DNA from: JAHJQZ01 sp963676075
GTDB lineage: Bacteria > Pseudomonadota > Alphaproteobacteria > Rhizobiales > Devosiaceae
DNA length: 64,000 nucleotides
Assembly: GCA_963676075.2 (NCBI GenBank)
Contig: CAXXNZ010000013.1
Location: 248,001 to 312,000 of the forward strand
Reading direction: 5' to 3'
Part shown: piece by piece, positions 1-9,287 of the stretch
Layout: each line of letters begins with the position of its first letter
Position numbering within the stretch: position 1 is the stretch's first letter
Notes under the pieces: model-generated
Seen by the model: the letters and a program-made list of their open reading frames with translations, nothing else
Told to the model about the DNA's origin: nothing
Database searches by the model: none
Translations under genes and position numbers: made by a program

Positions 1-1
1 C

Positions 2-874
2 GACCTGGCGCTCTATGCCGCCAAATCGAGCGGCAGGGGGCAATGGCTCGAATTCAACGAGAATCTGGCATCGGCCTATGTGCGCCGCCAGAATCTCGAA
101 CGCGGACTGCGCGAAGCCATCGAGCGGAACCAGCTTTCGCTGCGCTTCCAGCCGATCGTTGCGGTCAATACCGGTGAGGTCTCGGCCTTCGAAACCCTGT
201 TGCGTTGGCAAAGCCCTGAATTCGGAGCGGTGGGGCCGGCAGAGTTCATCTCCATCGCCGAAGAGAGCGGCATGATCGTTCCGATCGGCAACTGGGTCCT
301 GCGCGAAGCGACCAAGGCCTGCGCAACCTGTTCCGAGCACACCCAGATCTGCGTCAACGTCTCGCCGGTACAGTTGCGCAACCGCAATCTGGTCGCCTCG
401 GTCAAGGACGCCCTGAGCCAGAGCGGCCTCAGGCCCGAGCGGCTGGTCCTCGAGATCACCGAAGGCGTTTTCCTCGAACACAATGCCCAGACCGACAAGA
501 CGCTGCACGACCTGCTGGCGCTGGGCGTACACATTTCTCTGGACGACTTCGGTACCGGCTATTCCTCGCTGAGCTATCTGCGCAGCTTCCCGTTCTCCAA
601 GGTCAAGATCGACAAGTCCTTCATCGACGATATCGCCAAGACCGGGCCGGACGCGCTTATCGTCAAGGCAATCGTCGATCTTGCTGACGCGTTGGGATTC
701 GAAGTCGTGGCCGAAGGCGTCGAAGACCACCGCCAGCTGGCCGAACTCGTTCGCCTTGGCTGCGGTTTCGTGCAGGGCTATCTGTTCAGCGAACCACTGG
801 CCAGGGCCGAGGTCCCCGCCTTCATGCATGATCCGTCACGCATCGGGAACGTGCAGTCCACGGGCGTGGCCTGA
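2..874 (+). CDS. GGDEF-EAL domain protein, C-terminal part (c-di-GMP phosphodiesterase)
   Basis: The gene is cut by the left window edge; 290 residues are visible. The first ~20 (ALYAAKSSGRG) are the end of a GGDEF domain and the rest is a full EAL domain, which hydrolyses cyclic di-GMP to pGpG. The signature is ETLLRW (E64) instead of EALLRW, keeping the metal-binding Glu. DDFGTGYSS (D181, D182) and the late EGVED motif are intact, so phosphodiesterase activity is likely. The sensor or membrane region lies outside the window. No partner is adjacent: the next gene, an aldo/keto reductase, starts 176 bp downstream and looks independent. Confidence 0.93.
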   Translation, partial: DLALYAAKSSGRGQWLEFNENLASAYVRRQNLERGLREAIERNQLSLRFQPIVAVNTGEVSAFETLLRWQSPEFGAVGPAEFISIAEESGMIVPIGNWVLREATKACATCSEHTQICVNVSPVQLRNRNLVASVKDALSQSGLRPERLVLEITEGVFLEHNAQTDKTLHDLLALGVHISLDDFGTGYSSLSYLRSFPFSKVKIDKSFIDDIAKTGPDALIVKAIVDLADALGFEVVAEGVEDHRQLAELVRLGCGFVQGYLFSEPLARAEVPAFMHDPSRIGNVQSTGVA

Positions 875-1050
875 CGTTGCCGGCAGCGCCTCCGATTTCC
901 AACTGGCATGGGCGCATATCGAGGGCGGTTACCGAGACCTAGCCAAAGCCTCAAGCATTCCCGTCGCACGTATTAGCGCCAATATCCCCCTTGCGGGTCC
1001 AGTGCGGCCGGAGCCACACTGCCGGCCGAAATCAGTTTGGAGGATTCGTC

Positions 1051-2094
1051 ATGGACTATCGTTTTCTCGGCCGCTCCGGCCTCAAGGTCTCGACGCTGAC
1101 AATAGGAACCATGACCTTCGGCGCCGGTCAGATGCTTGGTGAGACCGATACTGCCGGCGCAAGGCGCCAGCTCGACATGTGCTGGGACAAGGGTGTCAAT
1201 GTCATCGACACGGCCAATATGTATTCCGGCGGCAAGTCCGAGGAGATCATCGGCGACATCCTGACCGCCGACAAATCGCGCGACAAGTGGATCCTGGCCA
1301 GTAAGGTGCGCTTCAAGATGGGCGAAGGGCCGAACGACCAGGGCCTGTCGCGTTACCACATCATCCAGCAGTGCGAACAAAGCCTCAAGCGGATGAAGAC
1401 CGACCACATCGATCTCTACCAGGTTCACCAGTGGGACGGCTCGACCCCGCTCGAAGAGACGATGGAAGCACTCGACACCCTGATCAAGCAGGGCAAGGTG
1501 CGCTATGTCGGCGCTTCGAACTACTCTGCCTGGCACCTGATGAAGGCGCTCTGGGTGGCCGGCGAACACAATTATCAGCCCTTCGTCTCCCAGCAGATCC
1601 ACTACACGCTGTTCTCGCGCGAAGCCGAATACGAGCTGCTGCCCATCTCCAAGGATCAGAACCTCGGCGTGCTTGTTTGGAGCCCGTTGGCGGGCGGCCT
1701 TTTGACCGGCAAGTATACCCGAGACGGCAGCGGCGAAGGGCGTCATGCCATGGGCTGGAAGGAACCGCCGATCTACGACCGCGACAGGCTGTTCGATATC
1801 GTCGACGTCATCGTCGAGGTGGCCAAGGAACAGAGCGTTTCGGGTGCGCAGGTGGCGATCGCCTGGCTGCTGCAACGCCCGACGGTGACCTCGGTCATCA
1901 TTGGCGCCCGCACCGACGAGCAGCTCGCCGACAATCTCGACGCAGCCGATCTTCAGTTGACGCCGGATCAGATCGAACGGCTCGACGCCGTCAGCCGGCC
2001 GCTGCTGATCTACCCCTATTGGCACCAGTACGCCGCCGGCCAGGCGCGCTTCTCCGAAGCCGACTGGGTGCTGTTCGACGGTCAGGAAAAATAG
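1051..2094 (+). CDS. Aldo/keto reductase
   Basis: 347-residue NAD(P)H-dependent aldo/keto reductase with a TIM barrel, probably reducing sugar or small carbonyl substrates in the cytosol. The catalytic tetrad is visible: D53, Y58 (DTANMYSGG), K85 (LASKV) and H126 (YQVHQWDG). The C-terminal cofactor segment SVIIGARTDEQLADN is typical of the AKR11/YajO-type branch. The ATG at 1051 is chosen because GGAGG lies 7 bases upstream; an in-frame start 60 bases earlier has no such site. It is a single gene, convergent with the deaminase that follows. The substrate cannot be told from sequence. Confidence 0.92.
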   Translation: MDYRFLGRSGLKVSTLTIGTMTFGAGQMLGETDTAGARRQLDMCWDKGVNVIDTANMYSGGKSEEIIGDILTADKSRDKWILASKVRFKMGEGPNDQGLSRYHIIQQCEQSLKRMKTDHIDLYQVHQWDGSTPLEETMEALDTLIKQGKVRYVGASNYSAWHLMKALWVAGEHNYQPFVSQQIHYTLFSREAEYELLPISKDQNLGVLVWSPLAGGLLTGKYTRDGSGEGRHAMGWKEPPIYDRDRLFDIVDVIVEVAKEQSVSGAQVAIAWLLQRPTVTSVIIGARTDEQLADNLDAADLQLTPDQIERLDAVSRPLLIYPYWHQYAAGQARFSEADWVLFDGQEK

Positions 2095-2158
2095 ATCCGC
2101 GGTTAGCTTCGGGGTCTTGGGGGCCCGGTCTTCGAACCGGGTCCCTGCGCGTCCGGGC

Positions 2159-2641
2159 CTACCAGAACCCTTCGTGCGATTTGGCGATCTCGTTTTCGAG
2201 TTCGGGGAAGGGGCCGCGGACCTCGGTCTTGCGCTGGCCGGCATCGAACACCGTGCGGCAGGGCAGATCCATGGTGAGGTTTTCGGTATTTGCGCCGGTC
2301 ATTTCGAGGAGGCGCTTCTCGCTCATGCCGTAAACGACCGCCCCGATCCCTGCCCAATAGGCGGTGCCGGCGCACATGGCGCAGGGCTCGAAACCGGTAT
2401 AGAGCGTGCACTTTGCCAGAACCTCCGGCTCGTAAAGCTGCGCCGCCTCGCGGGCGACCACCGATTCGGCGTGGCCCGGACCTTTCAGGTGCGCGAACTC
2501 GTTGCCGGCCTCGATCAACACGTGTCCGGCATCATCGACCAGCAAAGCCCCAAAAGGATGATTCCCGGCGGCGCGGGCCTCGGCGGCGATTTCGAGGGAC
2601 CGCCGCAGAAAGCGGATGTCGTCGTCGTGAGTCAGAGTCAT
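2159..2641 (-). CDS. Nucleoside/cytosine deaminase family protein
   Basis: 160-residue zinc-dependent deaminase of the cytidine deaminase fold. The zinc and proton-shuttle residues are in place: HAE (H57, E59) and PCAMC (C87, C90). The spacing and the EPCAMCAG context are those of small guanine deaminase/TadA-like enzymes. The C-terminal part (GPFPELENEIAKSHEGFW) is nearer the guanine deaminase or nucleoside deaminase group than TadA, so a purine salvage role is more likely than tRNA wobble editing. An AGGAAGG ribosome site precedes the ATG. The next gene on the same strand (an SDR) ends about 150 bp upstream. Confidence 0.88.
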   Translation of the reverse strand: MTLTHDDDIRFLRRSLEIAAEARAAGNHPFGALLVDDAGHVLIEAGNEFAHLKGPGHAESVVAREAAQLYEPEVLAKCTLYTGFEPCAMCAGTAYWAGIGAVVYGMSEKRLLEMTGANTENLTMDLPCRTVFDAGQRKTEVRGPFPELENEIAKSHEGFW

Positions 2642-2789
2642 TTAGGTGGCCTTCCTGTCGGCGGCGAGAAGATTCGCAGCCAACGAGCCTAGTCGACCGG
2701 AACGGAGCTTGCCAACATCCGTGTCGAACGCCCCGCTTGCGCGGACGGATCGGTCGGTCCGGGAGGACCTTGCCGCCATCCCGGCCTGC

Positions 2790-3494
2790 CTACCAGGCGA
2801 TCGGTTTGCCATCCTTGAAGAAGCCGCCATTCGGGCCGTCATCGGGCAGGGTGGCCGCCCAGACGATGCCGGCTGCGCCTTCCGGGATGTCGCGCTCAGC
2901 GCCATTGCCGCCCATCCGGGTCTTCACCCAGCCGGGATCTACCGCGTTGACCTTGACGTTGCTTTCTGCTTGCCCGGCGGCAATCGCGGTGATGGCGTTC
3001 ATCGTCACCTTGGAGATGCGATAGGACGCGACCCGGCCATTGAGAGAGGCGAACTGCGCGGCGCCCGAGGACACGTTGACGATGCGGCCATAGCCCTTCT
3101 CGTTCATCAACGGCAGAGCGCGCCGGATTGTCCGGAAGGCGCTGACGGCATTGTTGTCGATGGTTGCGATCAGATCACTGGCCGTCATCTCGTCAAAGCT
3201 TGCGCCATAGCCGCCACTGCTGCGCGCTGCGTTGTTGATCAGGATGTCGATATGATCCTGCTCTTCAACCAGCCAGTCGAAAAATGCACCGACCGAGGCG
3301 TCGTCGGAAACGTCGAGCACATGGCCTTCGATTTCGTCGGGATGCCCCAGCTCGGCAAGCGCCGCGTCGATCCCGGCCTGATTGCGGCCAGTGATGATGA
3401 CGTGATGGCCACGCGTGGCCAGCTCACGGGCGGTTTCGAGCCCGATTCCGGTCGTGGCGCCGGTGATCACGGCAAGGCGGGGGATATCGGTCAT
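2790..3494 (-). CDS. Short-chain dehydrogenase/reductase (SDR)
   Basis: 234-residue classical SDR. The NAD(P) site is TGATTGIG (residues 11-18), NNAA is at 87-90, and the catalytic Ser-Tyr-Lys are S143, Y158 and K162. D61-V62 in the cofactor pocket and the short C-terminus resemble bacterial general SDRs of the carbonyl reductase type. A strong AAGGAG ribosome site supports the ATG. ubiG is on the same strand with its stop about 90 bp upstream of this start, so the two may be co-transcribed, though their functions do not suggest a shared pathway. Substrate unknown. Confidence 0.9.
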   Translation of the reverse strand: MTDIPRLAVITGATTGIGLETARELATRGHHVIITGRNQAGIDAALAELGHPDEIEGHVLDVSDDASVGAFFDWLVEEQDHIDILINNAARSSGGYGASFDEMTASDLIATIDNNAVSAFRTIRRALPLMNEKGYGRIVNVSSGAAQFASLNGRVASYRISKVTMNAITAIAAGQAESNVKVNAVDPGWVKTRMGGNGAERDIPEGAAGIVWAATLPDDGPNGGFFKDGKPIAW

Positions 3495-3585
3495 CGGTGT
3501 CTCCTTCTCGCATGGGTCGCGTCACAAAGCGTCAACGGCCGCGCCAAAGCGCGTCCGCCACCTGCTCGGTCACGACAAAGCTGCG

Positions 3586-4323
3586 TCAGGCCTTCTTTTC
3601 GGCCAGCATCATGTAGTTCACCGCCATGTCGCGGCTCTTGCCCCACTCGTCCTTGAGCGGCGAATAGGTGACCCCGGTCTTGTCCTTGATCGACATCCCC
3701 TCGCGCTTGAGCACCGAGGTGATCTCCTCTGGGGTCAGGAATTTCGAGTAGGAATGGGTGCCCTTGGGCAGCCAGCCGAGGACATATTCCGCCCCGACGA
3801 TGGCCAGTGCGAAGGCCTTGGCGGTCCGGTTGAGGGTTGCAATGAACATCAGACCGCCTGGCTTGACCAGTTGCGCGCAGCTCTTGAGGTAGAGCGGCAC
3901 GTCGGCGACGTGCTCGACCACTTCCATGTTGAGCACGACGTCGAACTGCCGGCCGGCCTCGACCAGTGCCTCGGCCGTGGTCGCGACATAATCGATCTTC
4001 AGCTCCGACTGCTCGGCATGAAGCGAGGCGATCTTGATGTTCTTTTCCGAAGCGTCGGCACCGGTGACCTTGGCGCCGAGCCGCGTCATCGGCTCGCACA
4101 ACAGGCCGGCGCCACACCCGATATCCAGCAGGTCCAACTCTTCGAAGGGCTGGCGCTTGGTGCCGTCGCGTCCGAAATGGGCAATCACCTGCTCGCGGAT
4201 ATAGGCCAGGCGCACGGGGTTGAACTTGTGCAGCGGCTTCATCTTGCCGTTCGGATCCCACCAGGTTTCCGCCAGAGCGGTGAAGCGGGCGATTTCGTCG
4301 TTGTCGATGGTGGTTGCGGTCAT
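3586..4323 (-). CDS. ubiG: Ubiquinone biosynthesis O-methyltransferase UbiG
   Basis: 245-residue class I SAM-dependent methyltransferase that performs both O-methylations in ubiquinone synthesis. SAM motif I (LLDIGCGAG) is at residues 65-73. The N-terminal segment ARFTALAETWWDPNGKMKPLH is diagnostic of UbiG, as is the C-terminal LPKGTHSYSKF. A GGAG ribosome site lies 6 bases before the ATG. In many alphaproteobacteria ubiG is next to or divergent from lysC; here a small membrane protein gene and a GNAT gene lie between ubiG and lysC. Confidence 0.96.
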   Translation of the reverse strand: MTATTIDNDEIARFTALAETWWDPNGKMKPLHKFNPVRLAYIREQVIAHFGRDGTKRQPFEELDLLDIGCGAGLLCEPMTRLGAKVTGADASEKNIKIASLHAEQSELKIDYVATTAEALVEAGRQFDVVLNMEVVEHVADVPLYLKSCAQLVKPGGLMFIATLNRTAKAFALAIVGAEYVLGWLPKGTHSYSKFLTPEEITSVLKREGMSIKDKTGVTYSPLKDEWGKSRDMAVNYMMLAEKKA

Positions 4324-4463
4324 TTTACGCTCCGTTTGCCCGACTTATGGGCCGTAAGCAGGCCATATTCAAGAACTCTGTCGTTGCCTCTGGGGGTGGT
4401 CTTGCTTCAATCTTGCAATCGGCATTACAGTTTCGATAAAAGTATTCTTGGGGGGATTGCACT

Positions 4464-4880
4464 ATGGCCAGAGAAATAGTTCGTGAAACGAAAAGAGCTT
4501 CTGGCGCCGCCGCTCCTGCTGCAGATTCAACGGCAGCCTATCTGGATAAGCTCTACAAGATCGTTCCGGCTGAACTGACGGCGGCCTACCTGGCGATATC
4601 GTCATTTTTGACTGATCAGGTAAATCCGCTCGCCAACATGTATGTGCTTCTGGCGTTTGCTGCTTTTCTGACCATTTTGACACCACTATATCTATGGCGG
4701 CTCCAAAATGTCAGGAATGTTGCTCAGATTGTTGTATCAACCATCTCTTTTCCGATTTGGGCTATTTGCATCTCGACCTCGATCGTGACCTTGGCCATTC
4801 CCGCACTCACGCCACAAATCATCACTGTCATCATGGTGGCCTGGGTTATGGCAACACCATTGCTGGTCCCAGGCAAATGA
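4464..4880 (+). CDS. Small multi-pass membrane protein of unknown function
   Basis: 138 residues, not assigned to a known family. A polar, alanine-rich N-terminus of about 28 residues (probably cytoplasmic) leads to the segment DKLYKIVPAELTAAYLAI. Then come about four hydrophobic helices at roughly 38-55, 58-77, 84-106 and 112-134. The K-x-[IV]-P-[AS]-E-x-x-A-x-Y-x-A pattern before the first helix looks like a recurring motif in uncharacterised small membrane proteins, but I cannot confirm that here. A purine-rich GGGGGG ribosome site precedes the ATG. The gene and its upstream region are visibly richer in A and T than ubiG or lysC, suggesting recent acquisition. Confidence 0.72.
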   Translation: MAREIVRETKRASGAAAPAADSTAAYLDKLYKIVPAELTAAYLAISSFLTDQVNPLANMYVLLAFAAFLTILTPLYLWRLQNVRNVAQIVVSTISFPIWAICISTSIVTLAIPALTPQIITVIMVAWVMATPLLVPGK

Positions 4881-4981
4881 GAAACCGGCATGACAGAAGC
4901 TTTGGCAGATTGCCCTTGTAGCCCTTGTCCGGGCATTGTCGGCGGCCGCGCCAAAACACTCCTGCGGTGTCCGCAATCGGC

Positions 4982-5506
4982 TCAGCGCCGCCGTTCGAGC
5001 AGGACAATGTCTGCGCCGTTGTAGGTCGTTTCGGCGTATCTTTTAAAGCCAAGCTTTTCGGCGACGCGCAAGGAGGCGCCGTTGTCGGGCCCGATGATCG
5101 AGGTGAACCGGGCATCGGGATGGTGTGCGTCGGCCCAGGCGAAGGCGGCGCGCATGGCTTCCTCGGCAAGACCCTTGCCCTGCGCCTCAGGTGCCAGCGC
5201 CCAGCCCGCCTCCATCGTACCCTCGATCGAAGGGGTGATATCGCGGTGGAAATCGTGAAAACCGGCATCGCCGACATAGGCGCCGGTCGCCTTGTCTTCG
5301 AGCGCAAACCCGCCGAACCCGATGAGTTGCCAGAGCCCCTGATGGCGAAGGAACCGTGTCCAGGACTGCTCGCGGCTGAACGGCACCCCGCCGATGTTGC
5401 GCACGATGTCGGGGTGGGCCCACATCCGGGCATAGGCGTCGAAGTCTTCGAGCCGGTGAGGGCGTAGCCACAGACGTTCGGTTTCGAGGCGGGGCGTTTC
5501 GGTCAT
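4982..5506 (-). CDS. GNAT family N-acetyltransferase (RimJ/RimL type)
   Basis: 174-residue acetyltransferase. It begins with the RimJ/L-style ETERLWLRPHRLEDF. The acetyl-CoA loop is EAQGKGLAEEA (about residues 120-130), followed by GPDNGASLRVAEKLGFKRY, the usual last motif of this family. The ATG at 5506 is the first consistent with the family N-terminus; the same frame stays open far upstream only because it is antisense to lysC. The acceptor is unknown: related proteins modify ribosomal proteins, antibiotics or small amines. It is divergent from lysC, with 150 bp between the starts. Confidence 0.9.
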   Translation of the reverse strand: MTETPRLETERLWLRPHRLEDFDAYARMWAHPDIVRNIGGVPFSREQSWTRFLRHQGLWQLIGFGGFALEDKATGAYVGDAGFHDFHRDITPSIEGTMEAGWALAPEAQGKGLAEEAMRAAFAWADAHHPDARFTSIIGPDNGASLRVAEKLGFKRYAETTYNGADIVLLERRR

Positions 5507-5656
5507 GAGATGTCTTTCGACACGGCACGGCCCGCCGCATGCGGCAATAGCCCATCCCCGTGCCAGTTGATCGGACACCGAGTTTGTGGCATGTCCCGCG
5601 CCATAATTAAACCACCCGACCAGCATCATGCCGGCGGGATCGCCGGGGGATGATCC

Positions 5657-6925
5657 GTGGCGCGTATCGTGATGAAGTTCGGCGGCACTTCGGTCGCCGA
5701 TGTCGATCATATCCGGCGGGCTGCGCTCCACGTCAAACGTGAGTTTGACGCGGGCAACGAGGTTGCCGTCGTCGTCTCGGCCATGGCCGGCAAGACCAAT
5801 GAACTGGTCGGCTGGGTCAATGAGGCCAGTAAGATGCACGACGCGCGCGAATACGATGCCGTCGTCGCCTCGGGCGAACAGGTAACCGCCGGGCTGATGG
5901 CCATCGTCTTGTCCGAAATGGACGTGCCGGCGCGCTCGTTCTCCGGCTGGCAGGTTCCGATCGAGACCGACGACGCCCACGGCGCCGCCCGCATCGAGAA
6001 CATCGATCCAACCCTTTTGCTCGACCGCATGGGCCAGGGCATGGTCTGCGTCGTCACCGGCTTCCAGGGCATTTACCCGCCGACCGGGCGCATCACCACG
6101 CTCGGACGCGGTGGCTCGGACACCAGCGCCGTTGCCGTTGCCGCGGCGGTGGGCGCCGACCGCTGTGACATCTACACCGATGTCGATGGCGTCTACACCA
6201 CCGATCCGCGCGTCGCGCCAAAAGCACGGCGCATGTCGCGTATCTCCTTTGAGGAGATGTTGGAAATGGCCTCGCTCGGGGCCAAGGTGCTGATGATCCG
6301 CTCGGTGGAAATGGCCATGGCCCACAAGGTCAGGCTGTGCGTGCGCTCGACATTTGACGACCCGGATGCGCCCCAGGTCACTCCTGACGGCGTTCCCGGC
6401 GTTCCCGGCACGCTTGTGTGCGATGAGGAAGAAATCATGGAAAAGCAGATCGTGTCGGGCATCACTCTCGCCCGCGCCGAGGCCAAGATCACCCTGAGGG
6501 GAGTCAAGGATACCCCCGGCGTCGCAGCGACGGTATTCGGGGCCCTGGCCGACGCCAATATCGTTGTCGACATGATCGTGCAGAACGTCTCGGACGACGG
6601 CAAGGTGACCGACATCACCTTCACTGTCCCGGACAGCGATTACGACAAGGCGATCAAGGCGCTCGAATCGGCTGGCGATGCCATCGAGCGTGAATCGATT
6701 TCGGGGTCCAAGGGCGGCGCCAAGATCTCTGTTGTCGGCGTCGGAATGCGCTCGCATGCCGGTGTCGCCGCATCGATGTTCAGGGCGCTTGCCGGCAAGG
6801 GCATCAACATCCAGCTGATCACCACATCCGAGATCAAGACCTCTGTTCTGATCGAAGAGGAGTACGCCGAGCTTGCCGTGCGCGTGCTCCATACGTATTA
6901 CGGTCTCGACAAACAGGACGTGTGA
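5657..6925 (+). CDS. lysC: Aspartate kinase LysC
   Basis: 422-residue aspartokinase catalysing the first step of lysine, threonine and methionine synthesis. The amino-acid kinase domain begins with KFGGTSV (residues 7-13), followed by the GRGGSDTSAVAVA substrate loop. Two ACT domains fill the last ~160 residues (GVKDTPGVAATVFGALADANI and VGMRSHAGVAASMFRALAG), the basis of lysine/threonine feedback inhibition. The length matches the alphaproteobacterial enzyme. The start is a GTG with a GGGGGA ribosome site. ptsP follows 59 bp downstream on the same strand, an arrangement conserved in Hyphomicrobiales. Confidence 0.97.
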   Translation: MARIVMKFGGTSVADVDHIRRAALHVKREFDAGNEVAVVVSAMAGKTNELVGWVNEASKMHDAREYDAVVASGEQVTAGLMAIVLSEMDVPARSFSGWQVPIETDDAHGAARIENIDPTLLLDRMGQGMVCVVTGFQGIYPPTGRITTLGRGGSDTSAVAVAAAVGADRCDIYTDVDGVYTTDPRVAPKARRMSRISFEEMLEMASLGAKVLMIRSVEMAMAHKVRLCVRSTFDDPDAPQVTPDGVPGVPGTLVCDEEEIMEKQIVSGITLARAEAKITLRGVKDTPGVAATVFGALADANIVVDMIVQNVSDDGKVTDITFTVPDSDYDKAIKALESAGDAIERESISGSKGGAKISVVGVGMRSHAGVAASMFRALAGKGINIQLITTSEIKTSVLIEEEYAELAVRVLHTYYGLDKQDV

Positions 6926-6984
6926 CCGGTCTCCATATCGGAGCCGATTGACGGGAACGCCGGCTTTGAGCCGGCGAGGGGAAT

Positions 6985-9249
6985 ATGGCCACGTTGACGG
7001 GTGGGCCACGGATCTTGCTCAGGCAACTGCGCGAGACCATGGCCGAACCCCTGGGCGCGCAGGAGCGCCTGAACAAGATCGTCGATCTGATCGCGGACAA
7101 TATGCGGGCCGACGTGTGCTCGTTCTATGTGCTGCGCGATGACGGTGCGCTCGAGCTGTTCGCCACTCACGGCCTCAACGTCGAATCGGTCCACATCACC
7201 ACGCTCCGTCTCGGCGAGGGCCTGGTCGGCCATATTGCTGCCGATGCCGAACCGCTCAACCTGACCGACGCCACCACCCATCCGAGCTTCGCCTATCGTC
7301 CGGAAACGGGCGAGGATCCGTTCCGTGCCTTTCTTGGCGTGCCGGTCCTGCGCGCCGGCCAGACGCTCGGCGTCCTCGTCGTGCAGAATTCGGCCCACCG
7401 CATCTACGGCGAGGAAGAAACCGAGGCGATGCTGACCACGGCCACCCTGCTGGCCGAGATGCTGTCGACTGCCGAGTTCGATTCCCTGATCAAGCCAGGT
7501 TCGGACATCGATCTGAGGCGTCCGCGTCTGTTCTCGGTCGTCGGCCTGTCCGAAGGCATCGCACTCGGACATGTCGTGCTGCATGATCCGCGCGTCGTCG
7601 TCGCCAATTTCATCGCCGACGACACCGACGAGGAAAAGGCGCGGCTCGAGAAGGCGCTCGAAACCATGCGTCTTTCAATCGAGGCACTGTTCCAGCGCGG
7701 CGACATGCAGACCGGCTCCGAGCACCGTGACATCCTCGAATCCTATCGCATGTTCGCCCATGACCGCGGCTGGGTGAAGCGCATGGAAGAGGCCATCGAC
7801 AACGGCCTTTCCGCCGAAGCGGCGGTCGAGCGGGTGCAGAACGACACCCGCGCCCGCATGCTCAGGCAGACCGATCCCTATATCCGCGAGCGCCTGCACG
7901 ATCTCGATGATCTTGCCAACCGCCTGCTGCGCGAACTGGCTGGCAATGGCTGGCACGGACCGGTCGAACTCCCCGACAACGCCATCATCGTTGCCCGCAA
8001 CATGGGACCGGCGGATCTGCTCGAATATGACCGCCACAAAATCCGCGCCATCGTTCTCGAGGAAGGCGCCGCCACCGCCCATGTCGCGATCGTCGCCCGT
8101 TCGCTTGGCCTGGTTGCGGTCGGACAGGCCGACTCGGTCGTCTCGGTCTGCGAAGCCGGCGACAACATCATCGTCGACGCCTCGGGCGGCACGGTGCATC
8201 TCAGGCCCCCCGCCGATGTGCAGACCGCTTATGCCGAAAAGGTCCGCCTGAGCGCCAAGCGGCTGGCTCAATATGCTGCCCTGAGAAACAAGAAGTCGGT
8301 GACCCGCGACGGCGTCCGGGTGGAACTGTTCCACAACTCGGGACTGGTTGCCGACCTGCACGCGGTCGATGACACCGGCGCGGAGGGCGTTGGCCTGTTC
8401 CGCACCGAATTGCAGTTCATGATCGCTTCCAAGCTGCCGCGCCTCACCGAACAGGTTGAGCTCTATTCGCAGGCGATGAGCGCCGTCGGCGACAAGCCGA
8501 TCGTTTTCCGTCTGCTCGACATCGGCGGCGACAAGGTCATCCCCTATATCCGGTCCGCGCCCGAAGAGAACCCGGCCATGGGCTGGCGCTCCCTGAGGCT
8601 TGCCCTCGACAGGCCCGGCCTGCTGCGTACCCAGATCCGGGCCTTGCTACAGGCGGCGGCGGGGCGGCCGCTGAAAATTCTGGTGCCGATGGTCACCGAG
8701 GTTCGCGAGTTTCGCGAGGCCAAGATGGTGGTGCGCAAGGAGGCCGAACGGCTGGCCCATTCCGGTGGGCCGGTGCCCACCAGGATCGAGGTCGGGGCGA
8801 TGATCGAAGTGCCCTCGCTTTTGTTCGAGCTCGACCTGTTGCTGCCCGAATGCGATTTCGCCTCGATCGGCTCGAACGATCTCATCCAGTTCCTGACCGC
8901 GACCGACCGCGCCAATCCGCGCGTCGCCAACAAGTATGATTCGATCGACAGGCCGCGCCTCAGGGCGATCCGCCATGTCGTCAATGCCTGCAAGGATCAT
9001 GAGGTGCCGCTGACGATGTGCGGCGAACTGGCCGGCCGGCCGGTTGATGCGCTGGCGCTTTTGAGCATCGGGTTCACCCGCCTGTCGATGGGGGCCTCCT
9101 CAATCGGGCCGGTCAAGGACATGATCCTGAAGCTCGAACTCGAGCCGATCCGCAAGGCGGTGGCCAAGGCGCTCGACGATGTCGACAACAACCGGCCGAT
9201 TCGCGATCTTCTCACCGAACTTGCGCAGGACCAGAACCTTCCCGTATAG
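6985..9249 (+). CDS. ptsP: Nitrogen-PTS enzyme I, PtsP (EI-Ntr)
   Basis: 754-residue phosphoenolpyruvate-protein phosphotransferase that starts the PTS-Ntr relay to NPr and EIIA-Ntr. It links carbon/nitrogen status to potassium homeostasis and polymer metabolism. An N-terminal GAF domain (~15-150) is the glutamine sensor in relatives. The phosphorylated histidine is H366 in AATAHVAIVARSLG. The C-terminal PEP-binding barrel has GSNDLIQFLTATDRANP and the catalytic C679 in MCGELAG. It lies between lysC and prfA, the usual rhizobial order, and is probably co-transcribed with both. Confidence 0.97.
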   Translation: MATLTGGPRILLRQLRETMAEPLGAQERLNKIVDLIADNMRADVCSFYVLRDDGALELFATHGLNVESVHITTLRLGEGLVGHIAADAEPLNLTDATTHPSFAYRPETGEDPFRAFLGVPVLRAGQTLGVLVVQNSAHRIYGEEETEAMLTTATLLAEMLSTAEFDSLIKPGSDIDLRRPRLFSVVGLSEGIALGHVVLHDPRVVVANFIADDTDEEKARLEKALETMRLSIEALFQRGDMQTGSEHRDILESYRMFAHDRGWVKRMEEAIDNGLSAEAAVERVQNDTRARMLRQTDPYIRERLHDLDDLANRLLRELAGNGWHGPVELPDNAIIVARNMGPADLLEYDRHKIRAIVLEEGAATAHVAIVARSLGLVAVGQADSVVSVCEAGDNIIVDASGGTVHLRPPADVQTAYAEKVRLSAKRLAQYAALRNKKSVTRDGVRVELFHNSGLVADLHAVDDTGAEGVGLFRTELQFMIASKLPRLTEQVELYSQAMSAVGDKPIVFRLLDIGGDKVIPYIRSAPEENPAMGWRSLRLALDRPGLLRTQIRALLQAAAGRPLKILVPMVTEVREFREAKMVVRKEAERLAHSGGPVPTRIEVGAMIEVPSLLFELDLLLPECDFASIGSNDLIQFLTATDRANPRVANKYDSIDRPRLRAIRHVVNACKDHEVPLTMCGELAGRPVDALALLSIGFTRLSMGASSIGPVKDMILKLELEPIRKAVAKALDDVDNNRPIRDLLTELAQDQNLPV

Positions 9250-9287
9250 CGGGCATTCCCGACCCGTCCAGCCGATCCGAGTCCAAG

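Noticed and set aside
5507..7009. Long reverse-strand frame extending the GNAT gene across lysC
   Set aside because: It is antisense to a certain gene (lysC), and its composition is the usual high-GC shadow. The GNAT N-terminus clearly begins at 5506.
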